Source: Collinsella sp. BG-O-102
Lineage (GTDB): Bacteria > Actinomycetota > Coriobacteriia > Coriobacteriales > Coriobacteriaceae
NCBI RefSeq assembly: GCF_023656745.1
Contig: NZ_JAMOKO010000002.1
Location: 124,001 to 188,000, forward strand
Direction of reading: 5' to 3'
DNA length: 64,000 nt
Under the pieces are notes generated by a model, which was not told where the DNA came from, searched no databases, and saw only the letters and a list, made by a program, of their open reading frames with translations. The position numbers were made by a program, and so were the translations under genes. Below are positions 7,565 to 16,918 of this stretch, piece by piece. Numbering within the stretch: position 1 is the stretch's first letter; each line of letters starts with the position of its first letter.

Positions 7565-8842
7565 CTAGTGCTGAGCGACGACAACGCCCAGGCCATCGGG
7601 AATGACGGCCACCTTGGCATCGGCACCCTTCATCTCAAAGGCGAGCTTGAGCGCCTCCTCGAGGGTGTTGACCGGCGTCATGTGCATATCCTTAATCATC
7701 TGGTGATCGCACAGGTCGGTAACCATGATCACAGGGTGATGTGCCAGGATGCGGGCGAAAATCTGGCTCGTCCACTGATCGGGCAGGGTCTCGTCCTTTG
7801 GACGATCGATGCAGGCACGCTCAAACTCTGCCGGATCGTTGTCGGCGATGTTGTGATAGAAGCCCTCGCCACCGTGACCGTCGGCACAACCGGCAACGTC
7901 GATAATCACACCGCCCTCGGGAAGCGTGGCCTCGGCAGAGCACATGCCCTTCACGGCCTGGTAGATGTTCTGGTCGAGCGGGTAGCCGCCGTTGGTGGTG
8001 ATGGCAATCTCGCACTCGACGGGCTCAACGCCGGCAAGGCTCTTTACGAACTCGCAGCCAGCCTCGTGTGCCTTGTGGATGTCGCCGGCGAAGGAGCCAA
8101 TGACCTCGTGCTTGCCGTTGAGCACCACGTTAAGCACAAAGGCAAGGTGAGCCATCTCGGCAGCGGCAAACATGTCCTCGCTCACGTGGTTATGGCACAG
8201 GTTGCCGGCACGCGAATGGGAATCGTTCACAAACTGGCCGTTGTGGTTGTACATGATGGTCTTGTAGCTGGCGATGCCAGGCAGGACGGACTTGCGGCTG
8301 CCGGAGAAACCAGCAAAGAAGTGCGGCTCAATAAAGCCCTCGGCAAGCAGCAGATCGCAATCGACGGCAATCTTATTGATGATGCACTCGCCACCAGAAG
8401 GCAGGGTGCCGATCTTTTTCATCATGCTGTCGTCAGTCGCGACGTGCATAACGATTTCCTCGTTGGCAACAATTTCCTCGCCGTACTTGTTGACGAGCTC
8501 CTCGTGCGTCGACGGACGATGCATACCCGTAGCAACCAAAATACGCACGCGAGCCTCGGGCGCAGCGGAATGGATGTGATGCAGCAGAATAGGCATCGTC
8601 ACACGCGAGGGAACGGGGCGCGTATGGTCGGAGCTAATGATGACGATATCCTTCTTGCCAGCACAAAGCTCCTCGAGCGAAGGCGAGCCATAAGGGTTGG
8701 CAAGCGACTCCTCCACCAGCTCTTCCTGCGATTTCGTGGTCTTAAACTCGTTTTGATGACCTTCCATCACACCCGCGAAGTTCTTATCCTCGAGCTCCAG
8801 ATGCAACGTTTTGTGGTCAAACGGCAGTTCACATTCAAACAA
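7565..8842 (-). CDS. larA: Nickel-dependent lactate racemase LarA
   Basis: LarA interconverts D- and L-lactate with the nickel-pincer cofactor. The catalytic residues align with the family: His108 in GMHRPST, His174 and Lys184 in EPHFFAGFSGSRK, and His200 in YKTIMYNH, with the correct spacing (10 and 16 residues). The frame stays open to 8983 upstream, but a TTG at 8842 with GGAAGAGG in front gives FECELPFDH at the N-terminus and 425 residues, the family length; the upstream extension has no conserved sequence. It heads the leftward larA-larD unit, facing larB-larC. Other LarA-family 2-hydroxyacid racemases remain possible. Confidence 0.9.
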   Translation of the reverse strand: MFECELPFDHKTLHLELEDKNFAGVMEGHQNEFKTTKSQEELVEESLANPYGSPSLEELCAGKKDIVIISSDHTRPVPSRVTMPILLHHIHSAAPEARVRILVATGMHRPSTHEELVNKYGEEIVANEEIVMHVATDDSMMKKIGTLPSGGECIINKIAVDCDLLLAEGFIEPHFFAGFSGSRKSVLPGIASYKTIMYNHNGQFVNDSHSRAGNLCHNHVSEDMFAAAEMAHLAFVLNVVLNGKHEVIGSFAGDIHKAHEAGCEFVKSLAGVEPVECEIAITTNGGYPLDQNIYQAVKGMCSAEATLPEGGVIIDVAGCADGHGGEGFYHNIADNDPAEFERACIDRPKDETLPDQWTSQIFARILAHHPVIMVTDLCDHQMIKDMHMTPVNTLEEALKLAFEMKGADAKVAVIPDGLGVVVAQH

Positions 8843-9178
8843 TGATGAGCGCCCTCTTCCTTTCAACTGACACACTAGATAAACCGTTGGAAGGATACGC
8901 CGCTCACCGAAAAACACCACCGTCCACCGACTCATTAACACAACGTTCATATTTGACCCACAACAAAACGGCCGCGATCCCAAACGGGACCGCAGCCGCT
9001 ACAGTCGTAAGGCGCGAAGCGCACTTAATTCTCATCAGCCCCAATCCCCGAAGACCGAGAACAAAGGGGCCCGATGGGTCTCCCTCTGAATGCATTCCGC
9101 AGCACGAAGCCTTTTCCAAACGCGCGAAGCGCGCCATTATTCCCCCAGCCAGTAATCCGCCGAAGACCGGACATCGCA
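8843..9178. other. Intergenic region upstream of larA
   Basis: No gene seen. It should hold the larA promoter, which I could not place. It contains a terminator (8969-8998) and a degenerate duplication: GCGCGAAGCGC at about 9011 and again at about 9122, each followed about 25-30 bp later by CAGCC...CCGAAGACCG. The region ends at nested repeat S2. Confidence 0.6.
8969..8998 (-). terminator. Terminator downstream of ppc
   Basis: GGCTGCGGTCCC-GTTT-GGGATCGCGGCC on the minus strand is followed by GTTTTGTTG. It lies about 330 bp after the ppc stop, beyond repeat S2, and would also insulate larA from ppc transcription. Confidence 0.65.
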
Positions 9179-9305
9179 GGGCCCGCCATTAGTTTACTTT
9201 TAGGCACACTCCGCAGGACGCAAGAAGCCCTCGCCGCACGAAGTGCGCAGCGAGGGCTTCTTGCATGTCCGAGGACGTGCCTAAAAGTAAACTAATGGCG
9301 GGCCC
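9179..9305. repeat. Nested long inverted repeat S2, 3' of ppc
   Basis: 127 bp. Outer arms GGGCCCGCCATTAGTTTACT... and ...AGTAAACTAATGGCGGGCCC pair almost perfectly, then GGCAC / GTGCC, the CTCCGCAGG / CCGAGGAC internal loop, a GCAAGAAGCCCTCGC / GCGAGGGCTTCTTGC stem and the same GCAC-GAA-GTGC cap as S1. Relative to S1 the inner stem differs on both strands so that pairing is kept. It begins 22 bp after the ppc stop. Confidence 0.85.
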
Positions 9306-9326
9306 GGACGACTACAGGGCTATCGA

Positions 9327-12152
9327 TTACCCCGTGTTCTGCAATCCTGCCGAGACGCCGGTCACAGTCGAAAGAATCAGGCTCATGTACTCGGCCTTCT
9401 TCTCCTCGGCCATCTCGTCCTGGTTCATACGCACCTCGCGAAGGGCGCGGACCTGGGCGATGGACAGGGCGTCGACGTAGGGGTTGCGCACGCGGACGGC
9501 GCAACCGAGCACGCGGCGACGCTGCAGCGGCCACTCATCACCGACGATGGCAAGGACCCACTTACGCGTGAGCTGCATCTCGGTGAAGACCTTCTCGGAC
9601 AGATCCTGGCGATCGCCCAGGTGCAGATACATCTTGGCGATGCGCTGGTCGGTCTTGGCGATCGACATCTCGATGTTGTCGATAAAGGTGCGGAAGAACG
9701 GCCACTCCTGGTAGGCAGCCTTGAGCTGGTCAAGATCGCCAAGCTGCTCGCAGGCGGTGCCCAGACCGTACCAAGCGGCCAGGTTAATGCGCGCCTGGCT
9801 CCAGCTGAAGATCCACGGGATGGTACGCAGGTCGTCGAGCGACTTGGCACCCAAGCCGCGCTTGGCGGGACGCGAGCCGATCGGCAGCAGACCGACCTCG
9901 GTCAGCGGCGTCACGGTCGAGAACCATGGCGTAAAGTCCTCGGTGTTCAGCAGGTCCAGATAGCGCTCGTGGCTTGCGGTGTTGAGCTTCTCGGCCATAT
10001 CCCAGAACTTCTGCGTGGTCTCGGTGTTGGTCTTCTCGACACTCGGGGCCGACTGCAAAAGCGTTGCGGCAGCAACGGACTCAACATGGCGCTGAGCCAG
10101 CGTGCGGTTACCGTAACGGGCAAAGATGACCTCGCCCTGCTCGGTAAGCTTAAAGAAGCAGTTGACCGAACCCTTGGGCTGCGCCAGCACGGCCTTGTTG
10201 GCCGGGCCGCCGCCACGGCCCACGGCACCGCCGCGACCGTGCATGAGCACCAGGTCGATATCGTTCTTCTCTGCCCACTTGGCGATGCGCTCCTGCGCGG
10301 AGTGCAGCGCGAGCATGGCCGTGGTAGGACCGGCATCCTTGGAAGAGTCGGAATAGCCCAGCATGACCTCCATGCGGCGGTTGGTCTGGGCAAGGCGCTT
10401 TTGCACCACGGGCAGCGTAAGCATCTGATCGAGCACGTCGACGCAGCCCTCGAGGTCCTCGAGCTGCTCGAACAACGGGATCACGTCGAGCTCGGGGACA
10501 TCCTCCTCGTGTGCAAAGGACAGGTGCGCCAGCTCAAAGACGTCGGCCACATGCTGAGCGCTCTTGGTAAACGAGATGATGTAGCGGTGCGCCATCTTCT
10601 TGCCGTAGCGCTTTTGGATGGAGCCGATAGCGCGGAAGGTATCGATGACCTCGCGCGTCATGGGCTGCAGGTCGCCATGGATACCGTTCTCGTGGATATC
10701 CTTAAGGGCGCGGGCATGCACCACGGAGTGCTGACGGAACTCCATCTCGACCATATGGAAGCCGAAGGACTCGACCTGCCAGATGATGGTCTGGACCGGG
10801 CCGTAGGCAGCACGGACGGCACCGCAGGCGGCCAGCGAGCGCTGGACGACGCGCAGGTCCTCCAGGAACTCATCGGCGCTGTGGTACATGGTGTCGGTGA
10901 TACGACGGACGGTGGCGTTCAGGCGGTCGGCCATGACGAGCATGACGGCGCGATGCGGCTCGTGCTCGGAGATCAGCTCGGCGCGGGCCGTGTAACGAGG
11001 GCTCATCTCGACCTGATGGTTCCACAGGTTAATGAGCTCGGCCGACGGCTTGCTGTAGGTAGCCTCGAGCGTGAGGTTGCGGCCGATGTGGCGGCACTTG
11101 TCCTCGAGCTTGAGCACCATGTGCGTAAAGTACTTGGCGGCGACCTCACGGCTCACCTTGGCGGTGACGTTGGGGTTACCGTCGCGGTCGGAACCGATCC
11201 AGCTGCCGGGATGGAAGAACGCCGGGCACAGCGGCGGCACAGTACCGGCCTTGTCGCCCAGCACCCAATCGTCAAAACGACGATAGATAACGGGGATAAC
11301 GTCGAACAGCGTGTTATCGAAGATGTCGATGATGGTATCGGCTTCCTCGACCGGCGTGGGCTTCTTGAGCGCGATGGGGCTCGTACGCACCAGGGCGTCG
11401 ATCTCCTGCAGCATATGGCGCTCGTTCTCCACCAGGTCGGAGCCGCCCAGACGCGGACGCTCCTCCAGCAGGTTGGAGATACGGCGGATCTTGCCCTCGA
11501 CGGCCTTACGACGGGCCTCGGTGGGATGTGCGGTAAAGACAGGGTGGAACTCGAGCTTGTCGAGCAGCTCGTTGGCACCCTCGACACCCAGCTCATTCAC
11601 CAGCTGGTGATAGGCAACGGTAAGCTCGTTGGCAGGATCGACCTCGGTATCGGTCGACGCACCGGCCTCGCGCTCGCGCAGCTGCGCCACACGGTAGTTC
11701 TCCTCCGACAGGTTTGCCAGATGGAAAAAGCTCGTAAAGGCGCGAACGATGACCTGCTGCTTATCGAGCGGCAGGCTGTCGATCAAATCGACGACCTCAC
11801 GAAATGCCACGGCAGTGGGCTCGTCGGCGGTGGGCACGCCCTGCTCGTCGACGGCTTCGTCGGCAGCGCAGGTACCGGGGTTGCCGGCATTGACCACAAT
11901 CTCGGCTGTCAAAATCTTGTCGAACAGGTCCGCGATCTCGGGATCATACTCGCTAAGCACACGGCGCTCCAGGCGCAAGAACAGCGCCAGATTGTCGCGC
12001 AGCTCCTCGGGGATCTCGATCTCGGCGAGACGCTCCCTGGACTCGGCATTCGAGCCGATTCGGTTAACGAGGCGGTTGACCACGGCAGCGACGCGCGCCG
12101 CGGCTTCGGGTACAGACTGGTTGCTTAGGTTCTCAGCCACGTTTCCTCCCAT
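9327..12152 (-). CDS. ppc: Phosphoenolpyruvate carboxylase
   Basis: Converts PEP and bicarbonate to oxaloacetate, feeding the reductive TCA branch. At 941 residues it has the usual bacterial length. The catalytic His is in FTAHPTEARRK (His209); the second signature GYSDSSKDAG, then HGRGGAVGRGGGP and the C-terminal NTG are all present. Residues about 90-115 are an acidic insert of low complexity. The start is uncertain by four codons: ATG 12152 lies only 1 nt after AAGGAGG, whereas GTG 12140 has GGGAGGAAAC in front and may be the true start. A single leftward gene downstream of hisS. Confidence 0.96.
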   Translation of the reverse strand: MGGNVAENLSNQSVPEAAARVAAVVNRLVNRIGSNAESRERLAEIEIPEELRDNLALFLRLERRVLSEYDPEIADLFDKILTAEIVVNAGNPGTCAADEAVDEQGVPTADEPTAVAFREVVDLIDSLPLDKQQVIVRAFTSFFHLANLSEENYRVAQLREREAGASTDTEVDPANELTVAYHQLVNELGVEGANELLDKLEFHPVFTAHPTEARRKAVEGKIRRISNLLEERPRLGGSDLVENERHMLQEIDALVRTSPIALKKPTPVEEADTIIDIFDNTLFDVIPVIYRRFDDWVLGDKAGTVPPLCPAFFHPGSWIGSDRDGNPNVTAKVSREVAAKYFTHMVLKLEDKCRHIGRNLTLEATYSKPSAELINLWNHQVEMSPRYTARAELISEHEPHRAVMLVMADRLNATVRRITDTMYHSADEFLEDLRVVQRSLAACGAVRAAYGPVQTIIWQVESFGFHMVEMEFRQHSVVHARALKDIHENGIHGDLQPMTREVIDTFRAIGSIQKRYGKKMAHRYIISFTKSAQHVADVFELAHLSFAHEEDVPELDVIPLFEQLEDLEGCVDVLDQMLTLPVVQKRLAQTNRRMEVMLGYSDSSKDAGPTTAMLALHSAQERIAKWAEKNDIDLVLMHGRGGAVGRGGGPANKAVLAQPKGSVNCFFKLTEQGEVIFARYGNRTLAQRHVESVAAATLLQSAPSVEKTNTETTQKFWDMAEKLNTASHERYLDLLNTEDFTPWFSTVTPLTEVGLLPIGSRPAKRGLGAKSLDDLRTIPWIFSWSQARINLAAWYGLGTACEQLGDLDQLKAAYQEWPFFRTFIDNIEMSIAKTDQRIAKMYLHLGDRQDLSEKVFTEMQLTRKWVLAIVGDEWPLQRRRVLGCAVRVRNPYVDALSIAQVRALREVRMNQDEMAEEKKAEYMSLILSTVTGVSAGLQNTG

Positions 12153-12304
12153 TCCTCCTTCTATGCACGTAACATGCGGTATTCATTATAGGCGCTTGAG
12201 AAATACTTTCGACACTGATTGCGCTTTACCACACAAAAGTATTTTCTGCATTGCAAAGGTTTTTGCCCTAAATGGTCGTATTTCTCGGTGGGCGGCATAC
12301 GTAA

Positions 12305-12340
12305 ACGGGGGCATTCCGCATAAAAGCGAAACACCCCCGT
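12305..12340 (-). terminator. Terminator of hisS
   Basis: An ACGGGGG...CCCCCGT stem with an inner TTCGC/GCGGAA helix on the minus strand, followed by TTTACG. It lies about 60 bp after the hisS stop. Confidence 0.65.
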
Positions 12341-12397
12341 AACAATCGCTCTCCATGAGCAGGGCACGTTAGCAGGCCCGAAGCTCAAAAAGATGCG

Positions 12398-13711
12398 CTA
12401 CAGGCGCTCGCGAACCGCCTCGACGACGTTGTCCAGATCGGCGAGCACCTCGTCATGGCTCTGCATGTCGCGCACTTTGACCTTGCCGGCGGCAAGCTCG
12501 TCGCCACCCAGGACCAAGATGAGCTTGGCGCCTACCTTATCGGCTTGCTTAAACTGGGCCTTGAGCGAACGACCCTGATAGTCGGCCTCGGTCACGATAC
12601 CTGCGGCGCGAAGCTCCTGCGTAATGGCAAAGACGTTCTGACGCAGCTCCTTGCCGGCGTTGGCGACATAGACGCACGGGGCCTCATCGGCACCCAAATC
12701 GCTGCCAAAGGCCTGCAGGGCCAGCAGGGCGCGCTCAAAACCGACAGCAAAGCCGACGCCCGCCGTGGGCTTGCCACCCTCGAGCTCGACCAGGCCATCG
12801 TAGCGGCCGCCGCCGCCGATGGAGCCGACGCCGGCGCCAGGGGCCTCGACCTCAAAGACAGTACGGGTGTAGTAGTCCAGGCCGCGCACCAAGGTGGGAT
12901 CCTCGACATACTCGATACCGGCGGCATCCAGATAGCGCTTGACCTGCTCGTAGTGCTCGCGGCACTCATCGCACAGGTTGTCACCCATCAGCGGAGCCTC
13001 GGCCATGATCTCGCGGCAGTGGTCGTTCTTGCAGTCGAAGGCACGCAGCGGGTTGAGCTCGGCGCGCTCGCGGCACTCGTCACACATCTCGTCTGCGTGA
13101 TCGAGGATGAACTGCTTGACCTGCTCGCGGTAAGCCGGACGGCACTGGGCGTCACCCATCGAGTTGATGAGCAGACGAAGCTTGGAAAGATCGAAGCCCA
13201 GGCGCTTGTAGAACTCCATGAGCATGATGATGCACTCGGCGTCTGCCGCCGGATCGGGAGCGCCGAGCCACTCGATGCCCACCTGGTGGAACTGGCGCAG
13301 GCGGCCCTTCTGGGGACGCTCGCCGCGGAACATGGCCTCGGCGTAGTAAGCCTTAAACGGCGTGGAGCCCTGGGGCACCAGATTGTTCTCGACGACGGCG
13401 CGCACCACGCCGGCCGTGCCCTCGGGGCGAAGTGCCAGGCGCTGCTTGGGCTTGAGTTTGGTGTCGGTGCCCTCGGTAAAGACGCGCTCCAGGTTGGCAC
13501 CGCTGAACACGCGGAACATTTCCTTGCGCACGACGTCGGTCGACTGGCCGATACCGTGGACAAACACGTCAACCTGCTCGATCGCGGGCGTCTCGATGGG
13601 TTTAAAACCAAACGGCTCGAACACGCCGGCCGCAATCTGCTGCATCTTTTGCCAGGCGCGCATCTCGGCGCCGATAAGGTCGCGGGTTCCCTCCGCCTTC
13701 TGTGCCTGCAT
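12398..13711 (-). CDS. hisS: Histidyl-tRNA synthetase
   Basis: A class II synthetase charging tRNA-His, 437 residues from ATG 13711 (AAAGG 9 nt upstream; the frame also has a TTG two codons earlier). Motif 1 region EPFGFKPIETP, motif 2 FRGERPQKGRLRQFHQ, and the HisA motifs LVRGLDYYTRTVFE and GGGGRYDGL are present. An insertion at about 210-245 carries CxxC pairs (CDECRER, CREIM, CDECREH), possibly a zinc knuckle. The C-terminal anticodon-binding domain ends the protein. Monocistronic, upstream of ppc. Confidence 0.96.
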   Translation of the reverse strand: MQAQKAEGTRDLIGAEMRAWQKMQQIAAGVFEPFGFKPIETPAIEQVDVFVHGIGQSTDVVRKEMFRVFSGANLERVFTEGTDTKLKPKQRLALRPEGTAGVVRAVVENNLVPQGSTPFKAYYAEAMFRGERPQKGRLRQFHQVGIEWLGAPDPAADAECIIMLMEFYKRLGFDLSKLRLLINSMGDAQCRPAYREQVKQFILDHADEMCDECRERAELNPLRAFDCKNDHCREIMAEAPLMGDNLCDECREHYEQVKRYLDAAGIEYVEDPTLVRGLDYYTRTVFEVEAPGAGVGSIGGGGRYDGLVELEGGKPTAGVGFAVGFERALLALQAFGSDLGADEAPCVYVANAGKELRQNVFAITQELRAAGIVTEADYQGRSLKAQFKQADKVGAKLILVLGGDELAAGKVKVRDMQSHDEVLADLDNVVEAVRERL

Positions 13712-13776
13712 GGGCAAACACCTTTCTTTTGTATCGCGTCATAGGTAGTGGACATTATACGGCACAAAGCAGCAAC

Positions 13777-13836
13777 GCGGCGGCGCGCCTGACCGAACGA
13801 GGGTATGGGGACTCGTTCGGCCAGACGCGCCGCCGC
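13777..13836. repeat. 60-bp GC-rich inverted repeat
   Basis: GCGGCGGCGCG, then CCGAACGAG, are mirrored by CTCGTTCGG and CGCGCCGCCGC around GGTATGGGGA. It lies between the hisS start and the 3' end of the MFS remnant. No T-run follows on either strand, so it is not a classical terminator. Confidence 0.7.
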
Positions 13837-13873
13837 GGACGAAGCGGACAAGCGGCGATGCGCTTTGGCCTAC

Positions 13874-14323
13874 CTACTCCCCCGCCACGCTCGCGCGCAG
13901 CTTGGCGGCGATGGGCTCGGATGCCAGCAGGAACACGAGCATGACCACGGAGCACGCCAGGCACACGATCCAGGTGCTCGCAAAGGAGCCCGAGACGGCA
14001 AAGAGCACATAGACCTGCCAAAGCTCACCCACAAAGCTCATGCCCGCGAGCACCGTCGAGGTGGCGATAACGGTAAGCGAGCCCAATACGCGGCCACTCA
14101 CCTTATCGGCAACATGGCCGATAACGAGCGAACCCACGACACTCACCACGGTGGAGATGGCATTGGAGATGTTGTACTGCGCAAGGGAAATGCCCAGGTC
14201 GCTGACGATCAGCGGCTGGAACAGGCTCATGCAGTTGACGAAAATCGTGTAGCACGTGGCCATGATCACGAAGCCGGAGGTCACAACGAGCCAGCCGGGG
14301 AAGAACTTACGCTGCTGGGACAT
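13874..14323 (-). pseudogene. MFS transporter with large internal deletion
   Basis: A 149-residue frame begins like a normal major facilitator (FFPGWLVVTSGFVIMATCYT, then SDLGISLAQYNISNAIS and the GHVADKVSGRVLG loop between helices 2 and 3). After about residue 115 it jumps into what looks like the last helix and cytoplasmic tail of the family (CLACSVVMLVFLLASEP). Only about 4-5 of 12 helices remain, so the product is very unlikely to transport. The frame is intact, consistent with an in-frame deletion. The substrate of the parent gene is unknown. Confidence 0.7.
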
Positions 14324-14363
14324 ACTGCTCCTTATTTAACAAACGAATAGCCGGCGCCGGGCG

Positions 14364-14453
14364 CCGGTAGTGCCCAAGATTGCCTTGAAAGACAAGGGCA
14401 TAGGCCTTACGGCCATGCCCGCAGGCTTGAAAGGCAAGGTTGGGTGCTACCGG
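14364..14453. repeat. 90-bp branched hairpin overlapping the M20 stop codon
   Basis: CCGGTAG / CTACCGG, GCCCAA / TTGGG.GC, TTGCCTT / AAGGCAA, GGGCAT / ATGCCC and AGGCC-TTAC-GGCC nest in order. The stop codon of the amidohydrolase gene (complement at 14447-14449) is part of the outer stem. No T-tract is present. Confidence 0.65.
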
Positions 14454-15742
14454 TGGTCGGCGATATAGCCCAAAGCGACGGCGGTATAGGCCGCGGCGCC
14501 GAGAGGAAGCTCGGCATCGTTAAAACGTGCCTTGGGATGGTGCTGGGCAAAGTGTTCGTCCGTGTCGGTTACGGCCGCGCCCACGGTAAAGTACGCACTC
14601 GGAATCTCGCTCGAGATAAGCGCAAAGTCCTCACTCGCCATGGCATGGAAAAGCGGCAAGAAAGCCACCTTGGGCAGCACTGCGCCCACGTAGCCAAGCG
14701 ACGCCTGAGTCATATCGCTGTCGAGTACAAGCGGCGGAACATCCGAAAGCGTCTCGATGGTCGCCGGCGTACGATATGTTGCGGCAACGCCGTTAACGAC
14801 CTCCGCGATGCGGGTCTTTAGGTGCTCCATGAGCTCAACATCAAAGCCGCGCAGCGTTCCCTCAAGCACGCAGGTGTCGGGGATGACGTTGGCCGCCAAG
14901 CCGCCGGCAAACTTACCAACGGTAAGTGCGACTTCCTTGGCCGCCGGCACCTCGCGGGAGATGAGCTCCTGAAGTGCCAGATGCACATGCACGCCGGCCG
15001 TGATGGGGTCGATGCAAATCTCGGGGCTCGAGCCATGGCCGCCCTTGCCTTGAAGCGTGATGCGAAAACCGTACACGCCCGAGAGCGCCGGGCTGCCGTA
15101 GAGCACCAAACCAAGCGGCGACTGGCTATTGACATGCATGGCAAAGGCGACCTGAGGACGCGGGTTCTGCAGCAGACCGTCGGCGATGGCGGCGCGGGCA
15201 CCCTCAAAGGTTTCCTCGCCCGGCTGGAACAGCAACTTAACCGTGGCGTTGGCATCAACAAGCTCTGCCTCGCGCGCTTTGAGCATACGAGCCGCACCAA
15301 GCAGCGCCGTCGCGTGCATATCGTGACCGCAAGCGTGCATGCAGCCGTTGGTGGATGCAAAGGGCTCGCCGGATTCCTCGGCAACGGGCAGGGCGTCCAT
15401 GTCGCCACGGAGCATGATGACCGTACCGGCCTGCTCATTCGTGCAGACGCCATTACCCTGGGCCGCGGCGGCACCGGCGCCGACAAGGCCCACAACGCAG
15501 GAACCATCGACGAGCGTGGCAAACGGGATGTCCATCTCGGTCAGGCGCGCTTGGATATACGCAGAGGTCTGTGGGAGGCTATTACCCAGCTCGGGCATCT
15601 GGTGTAGATCGTGTCGCCACGCAGCGAGCTCGTCTGCAAAAGCCTGAGCTTCTGCAACAAGACCGTCACCGATAGCGGTCTGCGCCGCTGCGGTGGCCTT
15701 GGGCGCTGATTGCGGTTGAAGATCGGACAAAGCTGGTGCCAT
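14447..15742 (-). CDS. M20 family amidohydrolase (hippurate / N-acyl amino acid hydrolase type)
   Basis: A zinc-dependent M20D peptidase/amidohydrolase of 431 residues, expected to hydrolyse N-acylated amino acids or similar amides. The metal-binding signature HACGHDMHAT, the RGDMDALPV segment upstream and LFQPGEETFEGA downstream are classic for the family. The dimerisation-domain motif GKGGHGSSPE follows, and the C-terminal FHAMASEDFALIS carries a further ligand. The start is ATG 15742 (GGAGG 6 nt upstream), rather than the longer frame from 15796. Substrate cannot be assigned from sequence. Alone in its transcription unit, next to an EamA permease. Confidence 0.87.
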   Translation of the reverse strand: MAPALSDLQPQSAPKATAAAQTAIGDGLVAEAQAFADELAAWRHDLHQMPELGNSLPQTSAYIQARLTEMDIPFATLVDGSCVVGLVGAGAAAAQGNGVCTNEQAGTVIMLRGDMDALPVAEESGEPFASTNGCMHACGHDMHATALLGAARMLKAREAELVDANATVKLLFQPGEETFEGARAAIADGLLQNPRPQVAFAMHVNSQSPLGLVLYGSPALSGVYGFRITLQGKGGHGSSPEICIDPITAGVHVHLALQELISREVPAAKEVALTVGKFAGGLAANVIPDTCVLEGTLRGFDVELMEHLKTRIAEVVNGVAATYRTPATIETLSDVPPLVLDSDMTQASLGYVGAVLPKVAFLPLFHAMASEDFALISSEIPSAYFTVGAAVTDTDEHFAQHHPKARFNDAELPLGAAAYTAVALGYIADHR

Positions 15743-15827
15743 AGATGCCCTCCAGTATCGTTTTTGCAGCAAGCACTTTGATAGCATAAAGTGCAAGGTA
15801 CTACTTTAAGGGCGAGGCATAAAAAAT

Positions 15828-15846
15828 GCCGCCCCGGGAGGGCGGC
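15828..15846 (-). terminator. Terminator of EamA gene
   Basis: GCCGCCCTCCCGGGGCGGC followed by ATTTTTTATG on the minus strand, 13 bp after the stop. Confidence 0.85.
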
Positions 15847-15858
15847 GCAACAAGTTGT

Positions 15859-16842
15859 TTACAATTGCGGGCGCGGCTTTCGACGCAAAAAATCGAAGTG
15901 AGTCTCGCTCAAGATAATCGACAGGAAGATGAGCGCGAAGCCGGCGAGCAGGCGCGAGGTGAGCGCCTCCCCCATCAGCAGCACCGAGAACAGCACACCC
16001 GAAGGCGACTCCATCGAAAGGAGCAGCGAGCCCGTCGAGGCCGGGACATGCGCCAGGCCGACGTTTTGGATGAGCAGAGCCACGCATGTGCAGCCCACCG
16101 AGAGAAACGCCATCGCAGTGATAAAGCTCGGCGTCCACACGGACAGAGGCGCTTGGGTCTCGAATAGCAGCGACGTTGCCAGGCTCAGCACGCCGTTGCC
16201 CACAAACATCCAAAACGTGATGACGTTGATGTCCATTTTGCGACCGTACTTGGCAGTCACCGCCATCTGGATGGCGAAAAAGACCGCACCCGCCAGCGTA
16301 ATGACGTCACCGATGTTGAATTCAACGCTATCGAGCGCCACCAAACCAATGCCCGCCAAGCACAGCAGTGCCGCGCCCAGGTTATAGCGGGTGAGTTTTT
16401 CGCCGCTCAGAAAATAGCTCGCGAACGGCACAAGGATGCAGTACGTGCCCGTCAAAAAAGCATTCTTGCCCGCCGTAGTATGTGCCAGACCGACCGTCTG
16501 CAACGCATAGGCCGCCCACATGAGCACGCCCATACTCAGGCCAACGATCAGGTTGCGAGCGTTGAAATGTGCAATGATGCGCTTGTGGAAGACGGCAAAC
16601 ATGACCAACGCTGCGGGCAGAAAGCGTACATAGAGCAGCTCGAACACCGGAATGGTGTCGAGCGCATCCTTCATAGTGGTAAAGGAGTAGCCCCAGATAA
16701 TCGCCACCGAAAGCAGCAGAACTTTCCAGAACAGCGGCGAGCGAGCGCCGGCGCCGCGGGAGGTGCCGCCCGCGCCTAGGTCCTCGCGAGCAACAGGGCT
16801 ATCGGGCAAGTTTTCGATTTCGTTGGCAGCGTATTGGGCCAT
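15859..16842 (-). CDS. EamA/DMT-type membrane transporter
   Basis: A 327-residue drug/metabolite transporter with two EamA repeats and about ten membrane helices. The first half has LLLSVAIIWGYSFTTMKDAL and the FLTGTYCILVPFASYFL helix; the second ends in a GSLLLSMESPSGVLFSVLLMGE stretch typical of the family's glutamate-containing helix. The N-terminal 35 residues are a soluble acidic/Gly-rich tail. Members export amino acids, metabolites or drugs; no substrate can be named. Leftward, followed by its own terminator. Confidence 0.85.
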   Translation of the reverse strand: MAQYAANEIENLPDSPVAREDLGAGGTSRGAGARSPLFWKVLLLSVAIIWGYSFTTMKDALDTIPVFELLYVRFLPAALVMFAVFHKRIIAHFNARNLIVGLSMGVLMWAAYALQTVGLAHTTAGKNAFLTGTYCILVPFASYFLSGEKLTRYNLGAALLCLAGIGLVALDSVEFNIGDVITLAGAVFFAIQMAVTAKYGRKMDINVITFWMFVGNGVLSLATSLLFETQAPLSVWTPSFITAMAFLSVGCTCVALLIQNVGLAHVPASTGSLLLSMESPSGVLFSVLLMGEALTSRLLAGFALIFLSIILSETHFDFLRRKPRPQL

Positions 16843-16918
16843 GGAACATCCTCACACTCAAACTGGGCGTGGTGTCCGCACGCGTAAGGCTGCGTGCCGC
16901 CTCATGGTCAAATAAAAA

